64,000 nt of DNA, taken from NCBI RefSeq assembly GCF_000155735.2, contig NC_020910.1, positions 1-64,000 on the forward strand, read 5' to 3'. The notes beneath the pieces are model-generated. The model ran no database searches. It was given only the letters and a program-made list of their open reading frames with translations, and was not told the origin of the DNA. Source of the DNA: Octadecabacter arcticus 238. Its GTDB lineage: Bacteria > Pseudomonadota > Alphaproteobacteria > Rhodobacterales > Rhodobacteraceae. The position numbers and the translations under genes were made by a program. Shown here in pieces: positions 37,381 through 45,247 of this stretch; the stretch's first letter is position 1; every line of letters starts with the position of its first letter.

Positions 37381-37829
37381 GGTTCTGTCGCAAATTTTGG
37401 TGGCGTTTGAGTGCGGGCATCGCCCGGACATAATTATGCTGCGAGCGCCGCAAACTGCTGAAACGCGGTGAGACCGTTGGCATGGAGCTGCCCCTTTCGG
37501 ATCATGTGCGCAGTCTCGATTCCAGCCAAGGTCGCCTCGGCAGAATGGAAGGCCTTGAAGCCTAGCATCGGCCCCGTGATCCTCTTTACGAAGCGATGAT
37601 CCTGTTCGATGATGTTGTTGAGGTATTTGACCTGCAGGATCTTGATCGTGTTGCCGGAGCCCATGAACTTCAGAATTACATTGACGCTTTCCAGACCCGC
37701 CAGATTGGCGCCGCTCTTGTCGATGACAACACGGTCAGGCACGCCGTTCGTGCCAATCGCGCGCTTGAAGAATCGACGGGCTGCTGCCTTGTTGCGACGC
37801 TCAGACAGCATGAAATCAAGGGTTTTCCC
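37381..37829 (-). mobile_element. IS6-family element, copy 4 (truncated)
   Basis: Left end complete (GGTTCTGTCGCAAA), encoding the last 125 or so residues of the transposase (minus strand, stop at 37434, from MLSERRNKAAARRFFK onward). At 37829 it is cut by IS5 copy C, and the missing half is not found beyond copy C, so a deletion accompanied or followed the insertion. Confidence 0.9.
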
Positions 37830-38928
37830 GGCGTTGTTGCAGGGACCCCAGCGGGTCTGCTAGACACCCAGCTTGCAAACGACTTGGATATTAATGATGC
37901 CGCACAAATTCAACGCTTCCCGCCGCCACAAGTTTGAAAAGAAGCGACAGAAGGTCACCAACTGGCGAGTGTACAATCAAGGCCTGCGTCAGCGCGGTGA
38001 TGTGACAATTTGGTTGAGCCCTGAGGTTGCAGATAAGTGGCTTGCCGACAAACGGCAGACGCCAGGCGGCCAACCGACATTCTCTGATATGGCCATATCA
38101 GTATGCCTGACGCTGGGTATGGTTTTCAAACAACCTTTGCGGCAGACGCAAGGATTGGTCGGTAGTTTGGCGCGGCTTATGGGACTGGATGTTCCCATTC
38201 CGGATTTCTCGACCCTCTCGCGGAGAGGTGCGGGGCTCAGCATACCAGAAAAATCCAAAGCCCAAAGGGCCGGCCCAATCGAATTAGTTGTTGATAGTAC
38301 GGGTCTGAAGATATTTGGTGAAGGCGAATGGTTGCAGAATAAGCATAAAAAAAAGGCCAAACGTAAGTCGTGGCGCAAGCTGCACCTTGGACTGGATCTC
38401 ACAACTGGAGATATCGTTTGCTCCGATTTGACAAAAGACGACGTGGGCGATCCAACTGCTTTGCCCGAACTTCTCGACCAGATTGACGCTCCTGTTAGCC
38501 GCTTTTTGGCGGATGGCGCCTATGATGGCGATCCTACCAGCGATCTGCTTGTGGACCGTTTTGGTGAAGCGATAGAGATTGTAATCCCGCCTCCGATCAC
38601 GGCCGTTCTCAGCCTCGATGCTGCCCGTGATCCAACGCCCCGAGATAAACACATCGCGGAGATTCGCGACAAAGGGCGCCTAGCATGGCAAGTTAGCAGC
38701 GGCTACAATCACCGGAGCCGCGGCGAAGCACAAATAGGCCGCTGGAAGAGGGTCATCGGCCCCAAACTGAAAGCTCGGAACTTTCCAAACCAAAAAACTG
38801 AAGTCAGGATTGGGACAAACATTCTAAACAAAATGAACGGGCTTGGCCGTGACAAGTACGAGGCTGTTGCATGACCTGAATTATGGGTAAGGGCAATCTC
38901 GGACTTCGCCACATCCATGCAACACGGC
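37830..38928 (+). mobile_element. IS5-family element, copy C (1099 bp, complete)
   Basis: Intact element from ggcgttgttgca (37830) to tgcaacacggc (38928). It sits head-to-head with copy B, making a large inverted repeat around the IS6 fragment at 37381-37829. Confidence 0.88.
37897..38874 (+). CDS. IS5-family transposase (copy C)
   Basis: 325 residues from [20 protein letters not shown] to KYEAVA. DDE motifs ([39 protein letters not shown]) are intact and the stop is normal, so this is the only IS5 copy in the window with an undamaged gene. Confidence 0.92.
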   Translation: MPHKFNASRRHKFEKKRQKVTNWRVYNQGLRQRGDVTIWLSPEVADKWLADKRQTPGGQPTFSDMAISVCLTLGMVFKQPLRQTQGLVGSLARLMGLDVPIPDFSTLSRRGAGLSIPEKSKAQRAGPIELVVDSTGLKIFGEGEWLQNKHKKKAKRKSWRKLHLGLDLTTGDIVCSDLTKDDVGDPTALPELLDQIDAPVSRFLADGAYDGDPTSDLLVDRFGEAIEIVIPPPITAVLSLDAARDPTPRDKHIAEIRDKGRLAWQVSSGYNHRSRGEAQIGRWKRVIGPKLKARNFPNQKTEVRIGTNILNKMNGLGRDKYEAVA

Positions 38929-39091
38929 TCATTACTTTGCTGTTTCGAGGTGGGGGCCTTTGTGCTATCGTATTAAAAAGAAACTAGTTGGTTTTAAATG
39001 TCTAGCTTTGGGGGTGCCCGCATCCTGATGCTGCGTGCCTAGTAGGGACAGAATTTCCTAAGGCATCCGAGACCAAGGGTTAGACGGCGAC

Positions 39092-39709
39092 ATGGGGGCG
39101 GTGAAATTGACGAAATCGAGAACGCTGGTCTGTATTCCCATTGTTCACAGTGAAGATGACATGGGGTCTGCATCCAATGCCTTGCGGCAGGCCTATATGC
39201 GCCAAAAGGGTCTTGAAGCCTGGGAACAAAGCCGGTTGGCGATCAAACATTTCTGGGCTGACATAGACTCGGCCTTTTCGGCCCTGGACGTCAATTTTCA
39301 CCGAACGCGCATTTATCAGGATGGACTTCCGGTCTGTGGTTTCGAAGCGAAAATAGTTCGGGATCTGGCAGAAAGTCCAGCAGGCGGGATGAATTACAAG
39401 ATTCTGGCTAGATTAATAGATATGGGAGCTAAGCTGGAAGGGACCGAGGACCTCAAACTTCTGCTCAAGGAACGTGACATGTTAATAAGTGGCAATTCCG
39501 ATTCAGAAGGCAACGTAAATTCGGCGTCCGCATCGGTGAAGAGCAAACTGCTGGACACGCGGGATTACTTCATCGCCTCCCGCATAGACGCGACATTGCA
39601 GTCCGGAGAAATCGGGTTTCTGTTTTTGGGAGCGTTGCATAATGTCATCCCTAAGATTTCTGCCACGATTAAAATAGTGTCATTAGAAGAGTTTTCTCTG
39701 AGTAACTGA
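39092..39709 (+). CDS. Conserved-looking hypothetical protein
   Basis: 205 residues; I do not recognise the family. It has a hydrophilic, helix-rich body (LRQAYMRQKGLEAWEQSRLA, ALDVNFHRTRIYQDGLPVCG) and ends with a hydrophobic stretch IGFLFLGALHNVIPKI near residues 175-190. No signal peptide or metal motif is obvious. It stands alone between IS5 copy C and IS6 copy 5, its base composition resembles that of normal genes of the window, and it has no antisense competitor of similar quality. Possibly cargo of an older insertion. Confidence 0.6.
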   Translation: MGAVKLTKSRTLVCIPIVHSEDDMGSASNALRQAYMRQKGLEAWEQSRLAIKHFWADIDSAFSALDVNFHRTRIYQDGLPVCGFEAKIVRDLAESPAGGMNYKILARLIDMGAKLEGTEDLKLLLKERDMLISGNSDSEGNVNSASASVKSKLLDTRDYFIASRIDATLQSGEIGFLFLGALHNVIPKISATIKIVSLEEFSLSN

Positions 39710-39944
39710 TCTGTCGGGAGTATCCGAAACTTTGTGTATGAGGCTTAGCCCACGCGGTTTCGACGGGTCATCTATTGAACCGTTCTGGGTATAGGATAGC
39801 GAACTGATCGCGGGAATGAGTTATAGCCGAAAGTTGGTGACGGCCCGGATGAGCGGCATATCATGGCGTTGTTGACGCGCCGCAATTCTCATTGAGAAAA
39901 GTGTATAGGTTCACGTCTTTTGAGACTCATGCGGCATCGGCGAG
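39710..39944. other. Intergenic IS debris
   Basis: The stretch around 39714-39745 (GGGAGTATCCGAAACTTTGT) resembles an IS256-type end, with low certainty. At 39899-39944 the inverse of gtgagtctcaaaagac followed by the inverse of aacctatacac matches the right end of the DDE element at 61248-62290. No gene is seen. Confidence 0.5.
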
Positions 39945-40771
39945 GGTTCTGTCGCAAATTTTGGTGGCGTTTGAGTGCGGGCATCGCCCGGACATAATTA
40001 TGCTGCGAGCGCCGCAAACTGCTGAAACGCGGTGAGACCGTTGGCATGGAGCTGCCCCTTTCGGATCATGTGCGCAGTCTCGATTCCAGCCAAGGTCGCC
40101 TCGGCAGAATGGAAGGCCTTGAAGCCTAGCATCGGCCCCGTGATCCTCTTTACGAAGCGATGATCCTGTTCGATGATGTTGTTGAGGTATTTGACCTGCA
40201 GGATCTTGATCGTGTTGCCGGAGCCCATGAACTTCAGAATTACATTGACGCTTTCCAGACCCGCCAGATTGGCGCCGCTCTTGTCGATGACAACACGGTC
40301 AGGCACGCCGTTCGTGCCAATCGCGCGCTTGAAGAATCGACGGGCTGCTGCCTTGTTGCGACGCTCAGACAGCATGAAATCAAGGGTTTTCCCCGTGTTG
40401 TCGACAGCGCGGTAATAGTAGGTCCATTTGCCTTTAACCTTGATGTAGGTTTCATCCATACGCCAAGATTCTGCAGTCGGCTTCTTACGCGACTGCGCTT
40501 GTGTCGCCAGCAGCGGCGCAAACTTAACCACCCAACGGTTCAGTGTCCCATGATCAACATCAACGCCGCGTTCCTCCATGATCTCTTCAAGATCACGGTA
40601 GGAGACCTGGTAGCGGAGATAGAAAAAGATCGCGAAAAGGATCACGTCCTTCGGGAAGTGCGTACCCTTGAAATCGATCATTGCCCTACATCCCCGACCC
40701 GTTATGTTTGCCCAAAAAGCATTGCCCCATTACGAACAGACGGGAAAGCCCAAAAACTTTGCGACAGAACC
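39945..40771 (-). mobile_element. IS6-family element, copy 5 (827 bp, complete)
   Basis: Full element with GGTTCTGTCGCAAA ends, marking the left border of the Fe-S block. The flanks tcggcgag and caattctc do not match. Its left side abuts a remnant of the same DDE-element end that flanks copy 6. Confidence 0.93.
39998..40681 (-). CDS. IS6-family transposase (copy 5)
   Basis: 227 residues, DDE residues intact. Nearly identical to copies 3 and 6 (RYQVSY, GTLNRW; HANG near the end). Confidence 0.93.
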   Translation of the reverse strand: MIDFKGTHFPKDVILFAIFFYLRYQVSYRDLEEIMEERGVDVDHGTLNRWVVKFAPLLATQAQSRKKPTAESWRMDETYIKVKGKWTYYYRAVDNTGKTLDFMLSERRNKAAARRFFKRAIGTNGVPDRVVIDKSGANLAGLESVNVILKFMGSGNTIKILQVKYLNNIIEQDHRFVKRITGPMLGFKAFHSAEATLAGIETAHMIRKGQLHANGLTAFQQFAALAA

Positions 40772-40883
40772 CAATTCTCTGCCCCTATTGCGCGACCTTG
40801 TTTCGCTATGATTCCCAACTCGGTCCCAATGAGTCCGATCCACAGGATTGCGTATTTTTGGACAATGTTAATAGATAAAAACA

Positions 40884-42488
40884 GTAACTCCCAAGGACCC
40901 CATCGGATATCGGGTTTTGTGTTGCCCTTGCGACGTTAGAGCCGAGCGATGATCTGTTGTGGTGATAGGGTGAGTGTTTCGAGGATATTGCCCCCGTGTT
41001 TTCTGACCGTCGAGATGACGGATCTGATGTCAGCGAAGACCTGCGCGCCCTCGAGGGTGCGGAAAGTTCCCGAGATTTTCATGCGCAACTTCATCATGCG
41101 CAGGTCCCGTTCGGCCTGATTGTTGGTGAAGGGAACTGTGAAGTCCGTAAGGAACCTTAGGACGTCATCACGGTAGTCGCGCAAGCGGACCAGAAGGTTA
41201 TGGCCTGGCCGCCTGGCTTTTCGGCCTCGCGCACCAGTGCGTCTAGCCAGTGGGTCTTGTCGCTCATGGAAGGCGAGGCCCTCGGTGAGGATCGCCATGT
41301 ATTTGGTGAGGATGCCGTGGTGAACCGACGTGGGGAGTTCGGTCTCGCCTCGCCCCTGAGCCGCGCACTTGAGCTGATTGGCGCTGTTGAGCAGCACGCT
41401 CATCGCGCACGCCCACGGCTCCTTTTCGATTTCTTCGATGGCCTTGAGTTCCCGTAAATGATGCGCCCCGCACAGGGCGTGCGCGTCCACCCCACTCATA
41501 TGGGCGTAATAGGACTTCCAGTGGTCATGAACAATTGTCCCGCCGGTCAGGAAGGATGGAACAGCACCGCGCTTGGCGCTGATGCGATAATGCGTGAAGG
41601 CGAGATCGCTGATTGAGTGCAGCCAGTGCAGCTTACCAGCAACACGAAGTCCGGTCTCATCCAGATGCCGAACGCCGCCTTCATTGAGCCGGGCCAGAAT
41701 GTGTTCGACGACGCCACCCAAGGTACGCGCTGTGCCGTTCACCCAGTTGGTCACGCTGGCCGCGCATAGGCTGGTGGCACCAAACAAATCACGCAGGAGT
41801 TGGCAGACCCGATCCTCGGGGATCAGCTGCTGAACATTGCAGTAGACCGCCGCCGCCCGAATGCGCTTACCGTATTGCACGTGTGCATTCACGCCATCGG
41901 GAAAGGTGGCTGTCGTCGTGGCTCGGCAATGGCCACAACAATAAATCGCTGCCTGATGCTCTGTGACCTCCAGACGCGGCACCGGTATGTCATAAACCTG
42001 ACGCCTCTCCACCGCCTTGATCATCCCAGCCGTCAAGCCATGCTGACAGGTGCCACAGGCCTCAGCCTCATGTCGCTCCACAAAGTCAGGCGTTGCTGTC
42101 TGACGTAGGGTGTCGCCTCGGTGGCCAACTTGGCCACCACTTTTCTTACCGGACTTACCACGCAGGCTACGCGGTACCGGCTTCTTCAACCCATCACTCG
42201 AAGGCGGCTTGCTACTATTACTGCTGTTCTTGGCCAACTGACGCCGCAGATCCGCATTCTCTTGCGCCATGCTCGCCAACGCGGCTTCCAACTCGGCGAT
42301 CCTGCGCAGAGCCGTGGCGAGGAGTTGTTCAAGAGCAGTAACTTGGTCCATTCCACCAATGATTCAGAGAAATCGTCACAGCGCCACGAAATTCAGACCA
42401 CAACAGAAAATTCATGCGCCTAATAACCAAGGAGACTCACATCAAAACTGACAAAAACCCGTTATCGGCTGGGGTGCTTGGGAGTTAC
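40884..42488 (-). mobile_element. IS66-family element, complete with 8-bp target duplication
   Basis: 1605 bp. The inverted ends read GTAACTCCCAAGGACCCCAT (left) and, reversed, GTAACTCCCAAGCACCCCAG. TAAAAACA is directly repeated at 40876-40883 and 42489-42496, the 8-bp duplication expected for IS66. Unlike the IS6 copies, it therefore inserted here by clean transposition. Confidence 0.95.
40936..42351 (-). CDS. IS66-family transposase (TnpC type)
   Basis: 471 residues. N-terminal leucine-zipper-like coiled coil (ALEQLLATALRRIAELEAAL), the basic NSSNSSKPPSSDG segment, a zinc-finger-like region with CGTC and CCGHC, then the DDE domain: VRHLDETGLRVAGK, IVHDHWKSYY, CGAHHLRELKAI and TNNQAERDLRMMKL with the Glu. 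No tnpA/tnpB genes accompany it, as in single-gene IS66 relatives (ISBst12 group). It looks functional. Confidence 0.93.
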   Translation of the reverse strand: MDQVTALEQLLATALRRIAELEAALASMAQENADLRRQLAKNSSNSSKPPSSDGLKKPVPRSLRGKSGKKSGGQVGHRGDTLRQTATPDFVERHEAEACGTCQHGLTAGMIKAVERRQVYDIPVPRLEVTEHQAAIYCCGHCRATTTATFPDGVNAHVQYGKRIRAAAVYCNVQQLIPEDRVCQLLRDLFGATSLCAASVTNWVNGTARTLGGVVEHILARLNEGGVRHLDETGLRVAGKLHWLHSISDLAFTHYRISAKRGAVPSFLTGGTIVHDHWKSYYAHMSGVDAHALCGAHHLRELKAIEEIEKEPWACAMSVLLNSANQLKCAAQGRGETELPTSVHHGILTKYMAILTEGLAFHERQDPLARRTGARGRKARRPGHNLLVRLRDYRDDVLRFLTDFTVPFTNNQAERDLRMMKLRMKISGTFRTLEGAQVFADIRSVISTVRKHGGNILETLTLSPQQIIARL

Positions 42489-42637
42489 TAAAAACATTGA
42501 ATTTCCCACAATTCGTGCAGGCTTAGCAGCCAACGCACTCCATTTGGTGCTTAAATGTCCTACCAAGGCGACGTTTTGTCCAGATTGACACATGGCCATG
42601 AACTTGCGGATCAGTCGTAAATAAAATTAGGTTCTAA

Positions 42638-42967
42638 TTATCTGGGCTTCGAGCTGAAATACTTGTCGAACTTGTTCTCCATCCCGTCATATTCTTCAGC
42701 ATTGGCCAGAGCCTCACTTTGTTGGATGATGTTCGGCCATTTGGCGGCAAATTTGCTATTGAGTTCAAGCCAAGTCTCGGCACCTTGATCGGTGTCAGCA
42801 AGGATTGCATCTGCAGGACATTCCGGTTCGCAGACGCCGCAATCAATGCATTCGTCCGGATGAATGACGAGCATGTTCTCGCCTTCGTAAAAGCAATCAA
42901 CGGGGCAGACTTCAACACAGTCCGTATATTTGCACTTGATGCAGGATTCCGTTACTACGTAAGTCAT
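42638..42967 (-). CDS. fdxA: 7Fe/8Fe-type ferredoxin FdxA
   Basis: 109-residue bacterial ferredoxin that carries one [3Fe-4S] and one [4Fe-4S] cluster. The Cys pattern is visible: [18 protein letters not shown] and [16 protein letters not shown], with the long C-terminal extension ([15 protein letters not shown]) typical of alphaproteobacterial FdxA. It is usually a chromosomal electron carrier. Here it is the first recognised protein of the Fe-S island. Its ATG overlaps the stop of a 77-residue reading frame upstream. Confidence 0.95.
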   Translation of the reverse strand: MTYVVTESCIKCKYTDCVEVCPVDCFYEGENMLVIHPDECIDCGVCEPECPADAILADTDQGAETWLELNSKFAAKWPNIIQQSEALANAEEYDGMENKFDKYFSSKPR

Positions 42968-43197
42968 GTGAGGCCTTTAATTTGTGTCCGAAACGCTCTT
43001 GCGAGAACGCGCTGCAGCATTTTTAGGCTGAGCATCTGAAAGGATCTCTTCGATGTTGACATCAGGTGCTTAGCTATCAATTTTTCGATGTCGTTAATGC
43101 CTTTCGATGGGTTCAGACAATCAGGAATAAGATCGATAAACTGTTCACTGTAAACCAGACTGTCTCGGCAACCATCGGGGCCCGAGCTTTGGATCAT
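42964..43197 (-). CDS. Small hypothetical protein upstream of fdxA
   Basis: 77 residues ([20 protein letters not shown], then basic and helical [17 protein letters not shown]). No family recognised. It is listed because the ATGA overlap with fdxA suggests translational coupling and because a conserved motif (TTTTGATACTA) lies about 90 bp upstream. It may equally be a gene remnant. Confidence 0.35.
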   Translation of the reverse strand: MIQSSGPDGCRDSLVYSEQFIDLIPDCLNPSKGINDIEKLIAKHLMSTSKRSFQMLSLKMLQRVLARAFRTQIKGLT

Positions 43198-43285
43198 AGA
43201 CTACTTCCTGCGATTACCAGTTTTCTGGAGTATTGATTTAGTCCCACCAATTGTGAGGCCAATGCGAAAGCATTGAGCGAAATAT

Positions 43286-43296
43286 TTTTGATACTA
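43286..43296 (-). promoter_or_regulatory. TAGTATCAAAA motif upstream of the fdxA unit
   Basis: On the minus strand this reads TAGTATCAAAA, identical over 11 bases to the site at 45004-45014 before the aconitase gene, and closely similar to the two sites before rpoH at 51555 and 51594. It lies 89 bp upstream of the 77-residue frame. Confidence 0.5.
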
Positions 43297-43364
43297 GTGA
43301 AGGAAACCCCAAACTCAGCATTCTGATAGGCAAATTTGTATTGGCAGAAGATTTGTGTCCAGTT

Positions 43365-44159
43365 TTACACTTTGCGTTTGAGCATGCGTTTCTTGATCTC
43401 AGCTATTGCCTTTGCCGGATTAAGGCCCTTAGGACAGGTAACTGCGCAATTCATAATCGTGTGGCAGCGATAGAGTTTGAATGGGCCTTCAAGATCTTCA
43501 AGCCGTTCGTCCGTCGCCTTATCTCGGCTGTCAGAGATCCAACGATGAGATTGCAGAAGCGCCGCTGGGCCCAGAAATTCATCAGTTCCGTCTTTGTCGC
43601 CATTCCACCAGTAGCTGGGGCAAGAGGCGGTGCAGCAGAAACAGAGAACGCAGCTGTCCAGCCCTTCTAGCTTATTACGGTCTGCAGGACTCTGTAGGCG
43701 CTCGTGCTCGGGCGTCGGCGTATCGGTTTTAAGCCAAGGCTCGATTGACGCATATTGTGCGTAAGCATGTGTCAGATCCGGCACTAGGTCCTTGACGACT
43801 TGCATATGTGGCAACGGATAAACTTTCACATCATCCCTGATATCACTGATAGATTGTATGCATGCCAGTGTGTTGATGCCATCAATGTTCATAGCACAGG
43901 AGCCACAAATGCCCTCCCGGCAGGACCGCCGGAAAGTCAGTGTTGGATCGATTTCGTTCTTGATCTTGATGAGAGCGTCCAAAACCATTGGGCCGCAGGT
44001 GTCGAGATCCACGGCATAGGAGTCTATGCGGGGATTCTCTTCGTCGTCCGGGTTCCAGCGGTAGACCTTGAAAGATTTCGTTCTCACGGCGTTGACAGGT
44101 TTTGACCAAATATGACCGTGGGTCATCCGTGAATTGGCTGGCAAGCGAAGTTGAACCAT
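43365..44159 (-). CDS. sdhB: Succinate dehydrogenase iron-sulfur subunit
   Basis: 264 residues, normal for SdhB, which passes electrons from the flavoprotein to quinone. The [2Fe-2S] ligands are in [15 protein letters not shown] and TLAC; the [4Fe-4S] and [3Fe-4S] ligands in [16 protein letters not shown] and [14 protein letters not shown]. All cluster Cys appear present. Start at 44159 ([12 protein letters not shown]), just after the stop of the upstream frame. No sdhA, sdhC or sdhD is in the window, so this lone subunit must join a complex encoded elsewhere or serve as a spare. Confidence 0.93.
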   Translation of the reverse strand: MVQLRLPANSRMTHGHIWSKPVNAVRTKSFKVYRWNPDDEENPRIDSYAVDLDTCGPMVLDALIKIKNEIDPTLTFRRSCREGICGSCAMNIDGINTLACIQSISDIRDDVKVYPLPHMQVVKDLVPDLTHAYAQYASIEPWLKTDTPTPEHERLQSPADRNKLEGLDSCVLCFCCTASCPSYWWNGDKDGTDEFLGPAALLQSHRWISDSRDKATDERLEDLEGPFKLYRCHTIMNCAVTCPKGLNPAKAIAEIKKRMLKRKV

Positions 44160-44160
44160 C

Positions 44161-44505
44161 CTAGTAAATCTCCACATCGGTGTCTTGAGCGATGTAATTT
44201 AACTGCTGAGTGGTTAGGCAGATGCTCGCCGCGTTGTCTCCATTCACAAGCATTGCCTCATGAGGCCACCCGCTTTGAGGTTTGCTTAAGCTATGCGTTG
44301 TAAGGCGATACTGGCCGAAGGGAATGACGCAGCCGTCCTCTCCTGGAAGAACAATGGGAAAACAGACGTAAACGACCTGTTTCGCAATCTCAACCACCGG
44401 ATCGGCGAGTTTTGGTACGTGCCATGAGGCTACAGGCAGCAATTTTGTGTCCCAGTCATATGCAGTGTGTTTACCGCTTGTTGATATAGCAGGTGTCATT
44501 AGCAT
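44161..44505 (-). CDS. Hypothetical protein upstream of sdhB
   Basis: 114 residues, family not recognised. It contains [20 protein letters not shown] and [20 protein letters not shown], and no obvious membrane segment. GGAGAAAGGA just before the ATG is an excellent ribosome site and the stop is 2 bp from the sdhB start, so it is probably translated and co-expressed with sdhB. Confidence 0.55.
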   Translation of the reverse strand: MLMTPAISTSGKHTAYDWDTKLLPVASWHVPKLADPVVEIAKQVVYVCFPIVLPGEDGCVIPFGQYRLTTHSLSKPQSGWPHEAMLVNGDNAASICLTTQQLNYIAQDTDVEIY

Positions 44506-44610
44506 GTCCTTTCTCCCTGACTTTATGCAACAGGGCCTCGTCCATCATAAACTTTCCCAACTCGTCGCTTTCATGAGACTGCAAGCGATGTCGTAACCCC
44601 TGACGAACCG

Positions 44611-44848
44611 TCATCTTCCATCCAATTGCGGGATTGTGGGGCAATTGGTAAATTTCTTCACTCTTTCTTTGATCTCGTTATGTTCAGGCACGTTTATGTT
44701 TTTGTAAGGAAGTTTCAGGTCAGCCAGAAACTCCGACACCGCAGATGAAAAACCACATTGCGGCGCTTCCGTCGCGTCCTTCACGTAAAGTACAATCTCA
44801 TTTTTTGGTCTGCGATTTGATGGTTTTGAGCATAGTTTTCTGATCCAT
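44611..44848 (-). pseudogene. Monothiol glutaredoxin (Grx4 type), frameshifted
   Basis: Starts MDQKTMLKTIKSQTKK, then at a run of six A the frame is lost (TGA) and resumes one base over as NEIVLYVKDATEAPQCGFSS. The CGFS active site of cluster-carrying monothiol glutaredoxins is present, followed by AVSEFLADLKLPYKNINVP and TNCPTIPQL. The final segment (normally after QLYV) is replaced by an early stop. A homopolymer frameshift could also be a sequencing error, but the truncated end supports decay. Confidence 0.8.
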
Positions 44849-45247
44849 TAAATTCTCCTTTGTATTGCTCGCAGTTGTGATGGAATGAACGCGAATACTG
44901 GGGATGTTGTTTGTTTGTACGTTGGCAGTTCGGGGTCCAGACACTCATATTGACGTTGCAGCTATTTTGCGTCTTGCCCCCACCACCATATCTGCGGGCT
45001 TTATAGTATCAAAACGAAACTACTTTATCATAGATTCAAAACTTATATCTTGTCAATATGGTTTTGAAACGATATTAAATATCGTGAAGAAAGTAGACAT
45101 CCAAAGGCCCTGAGAGACACGTCTCTTGATCCCTCAGTTGTCACTCTTAAGCACGATCCGGACGGCGCACATTGGGTTAACGCTACCGAAGGAAATCTGA
45201 TGGGGATGCATCCTGTTGCCAAAACTGCTGGCAAATGAGTAACGAAT
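44849..45247. promoter_or_regulatory. Divergent region between glutaredoxin remnant and acn
   Basis: 399 bp without a recognised gene. TAGTATCAAAACGAAAC is at 45004-45020, sharing most bases with the site before rpoH (51594-51610). A second TTTTGAAACGATATT and the palindrome CGATATTAAATATCG follow at about 45062-45083. Just before acn, 45114-45237 reads as an open C-terminal-like tail (HDPDGAHWVNATEGNLMG) without a start; its origin is unknown. Confidence 0.5.

Noticed and set aside
44904..45113. 70-codon frame upstream of acn
   Set aside because: It has no ribosome site or family resemblance and overlaps the conserved regulatory motif.
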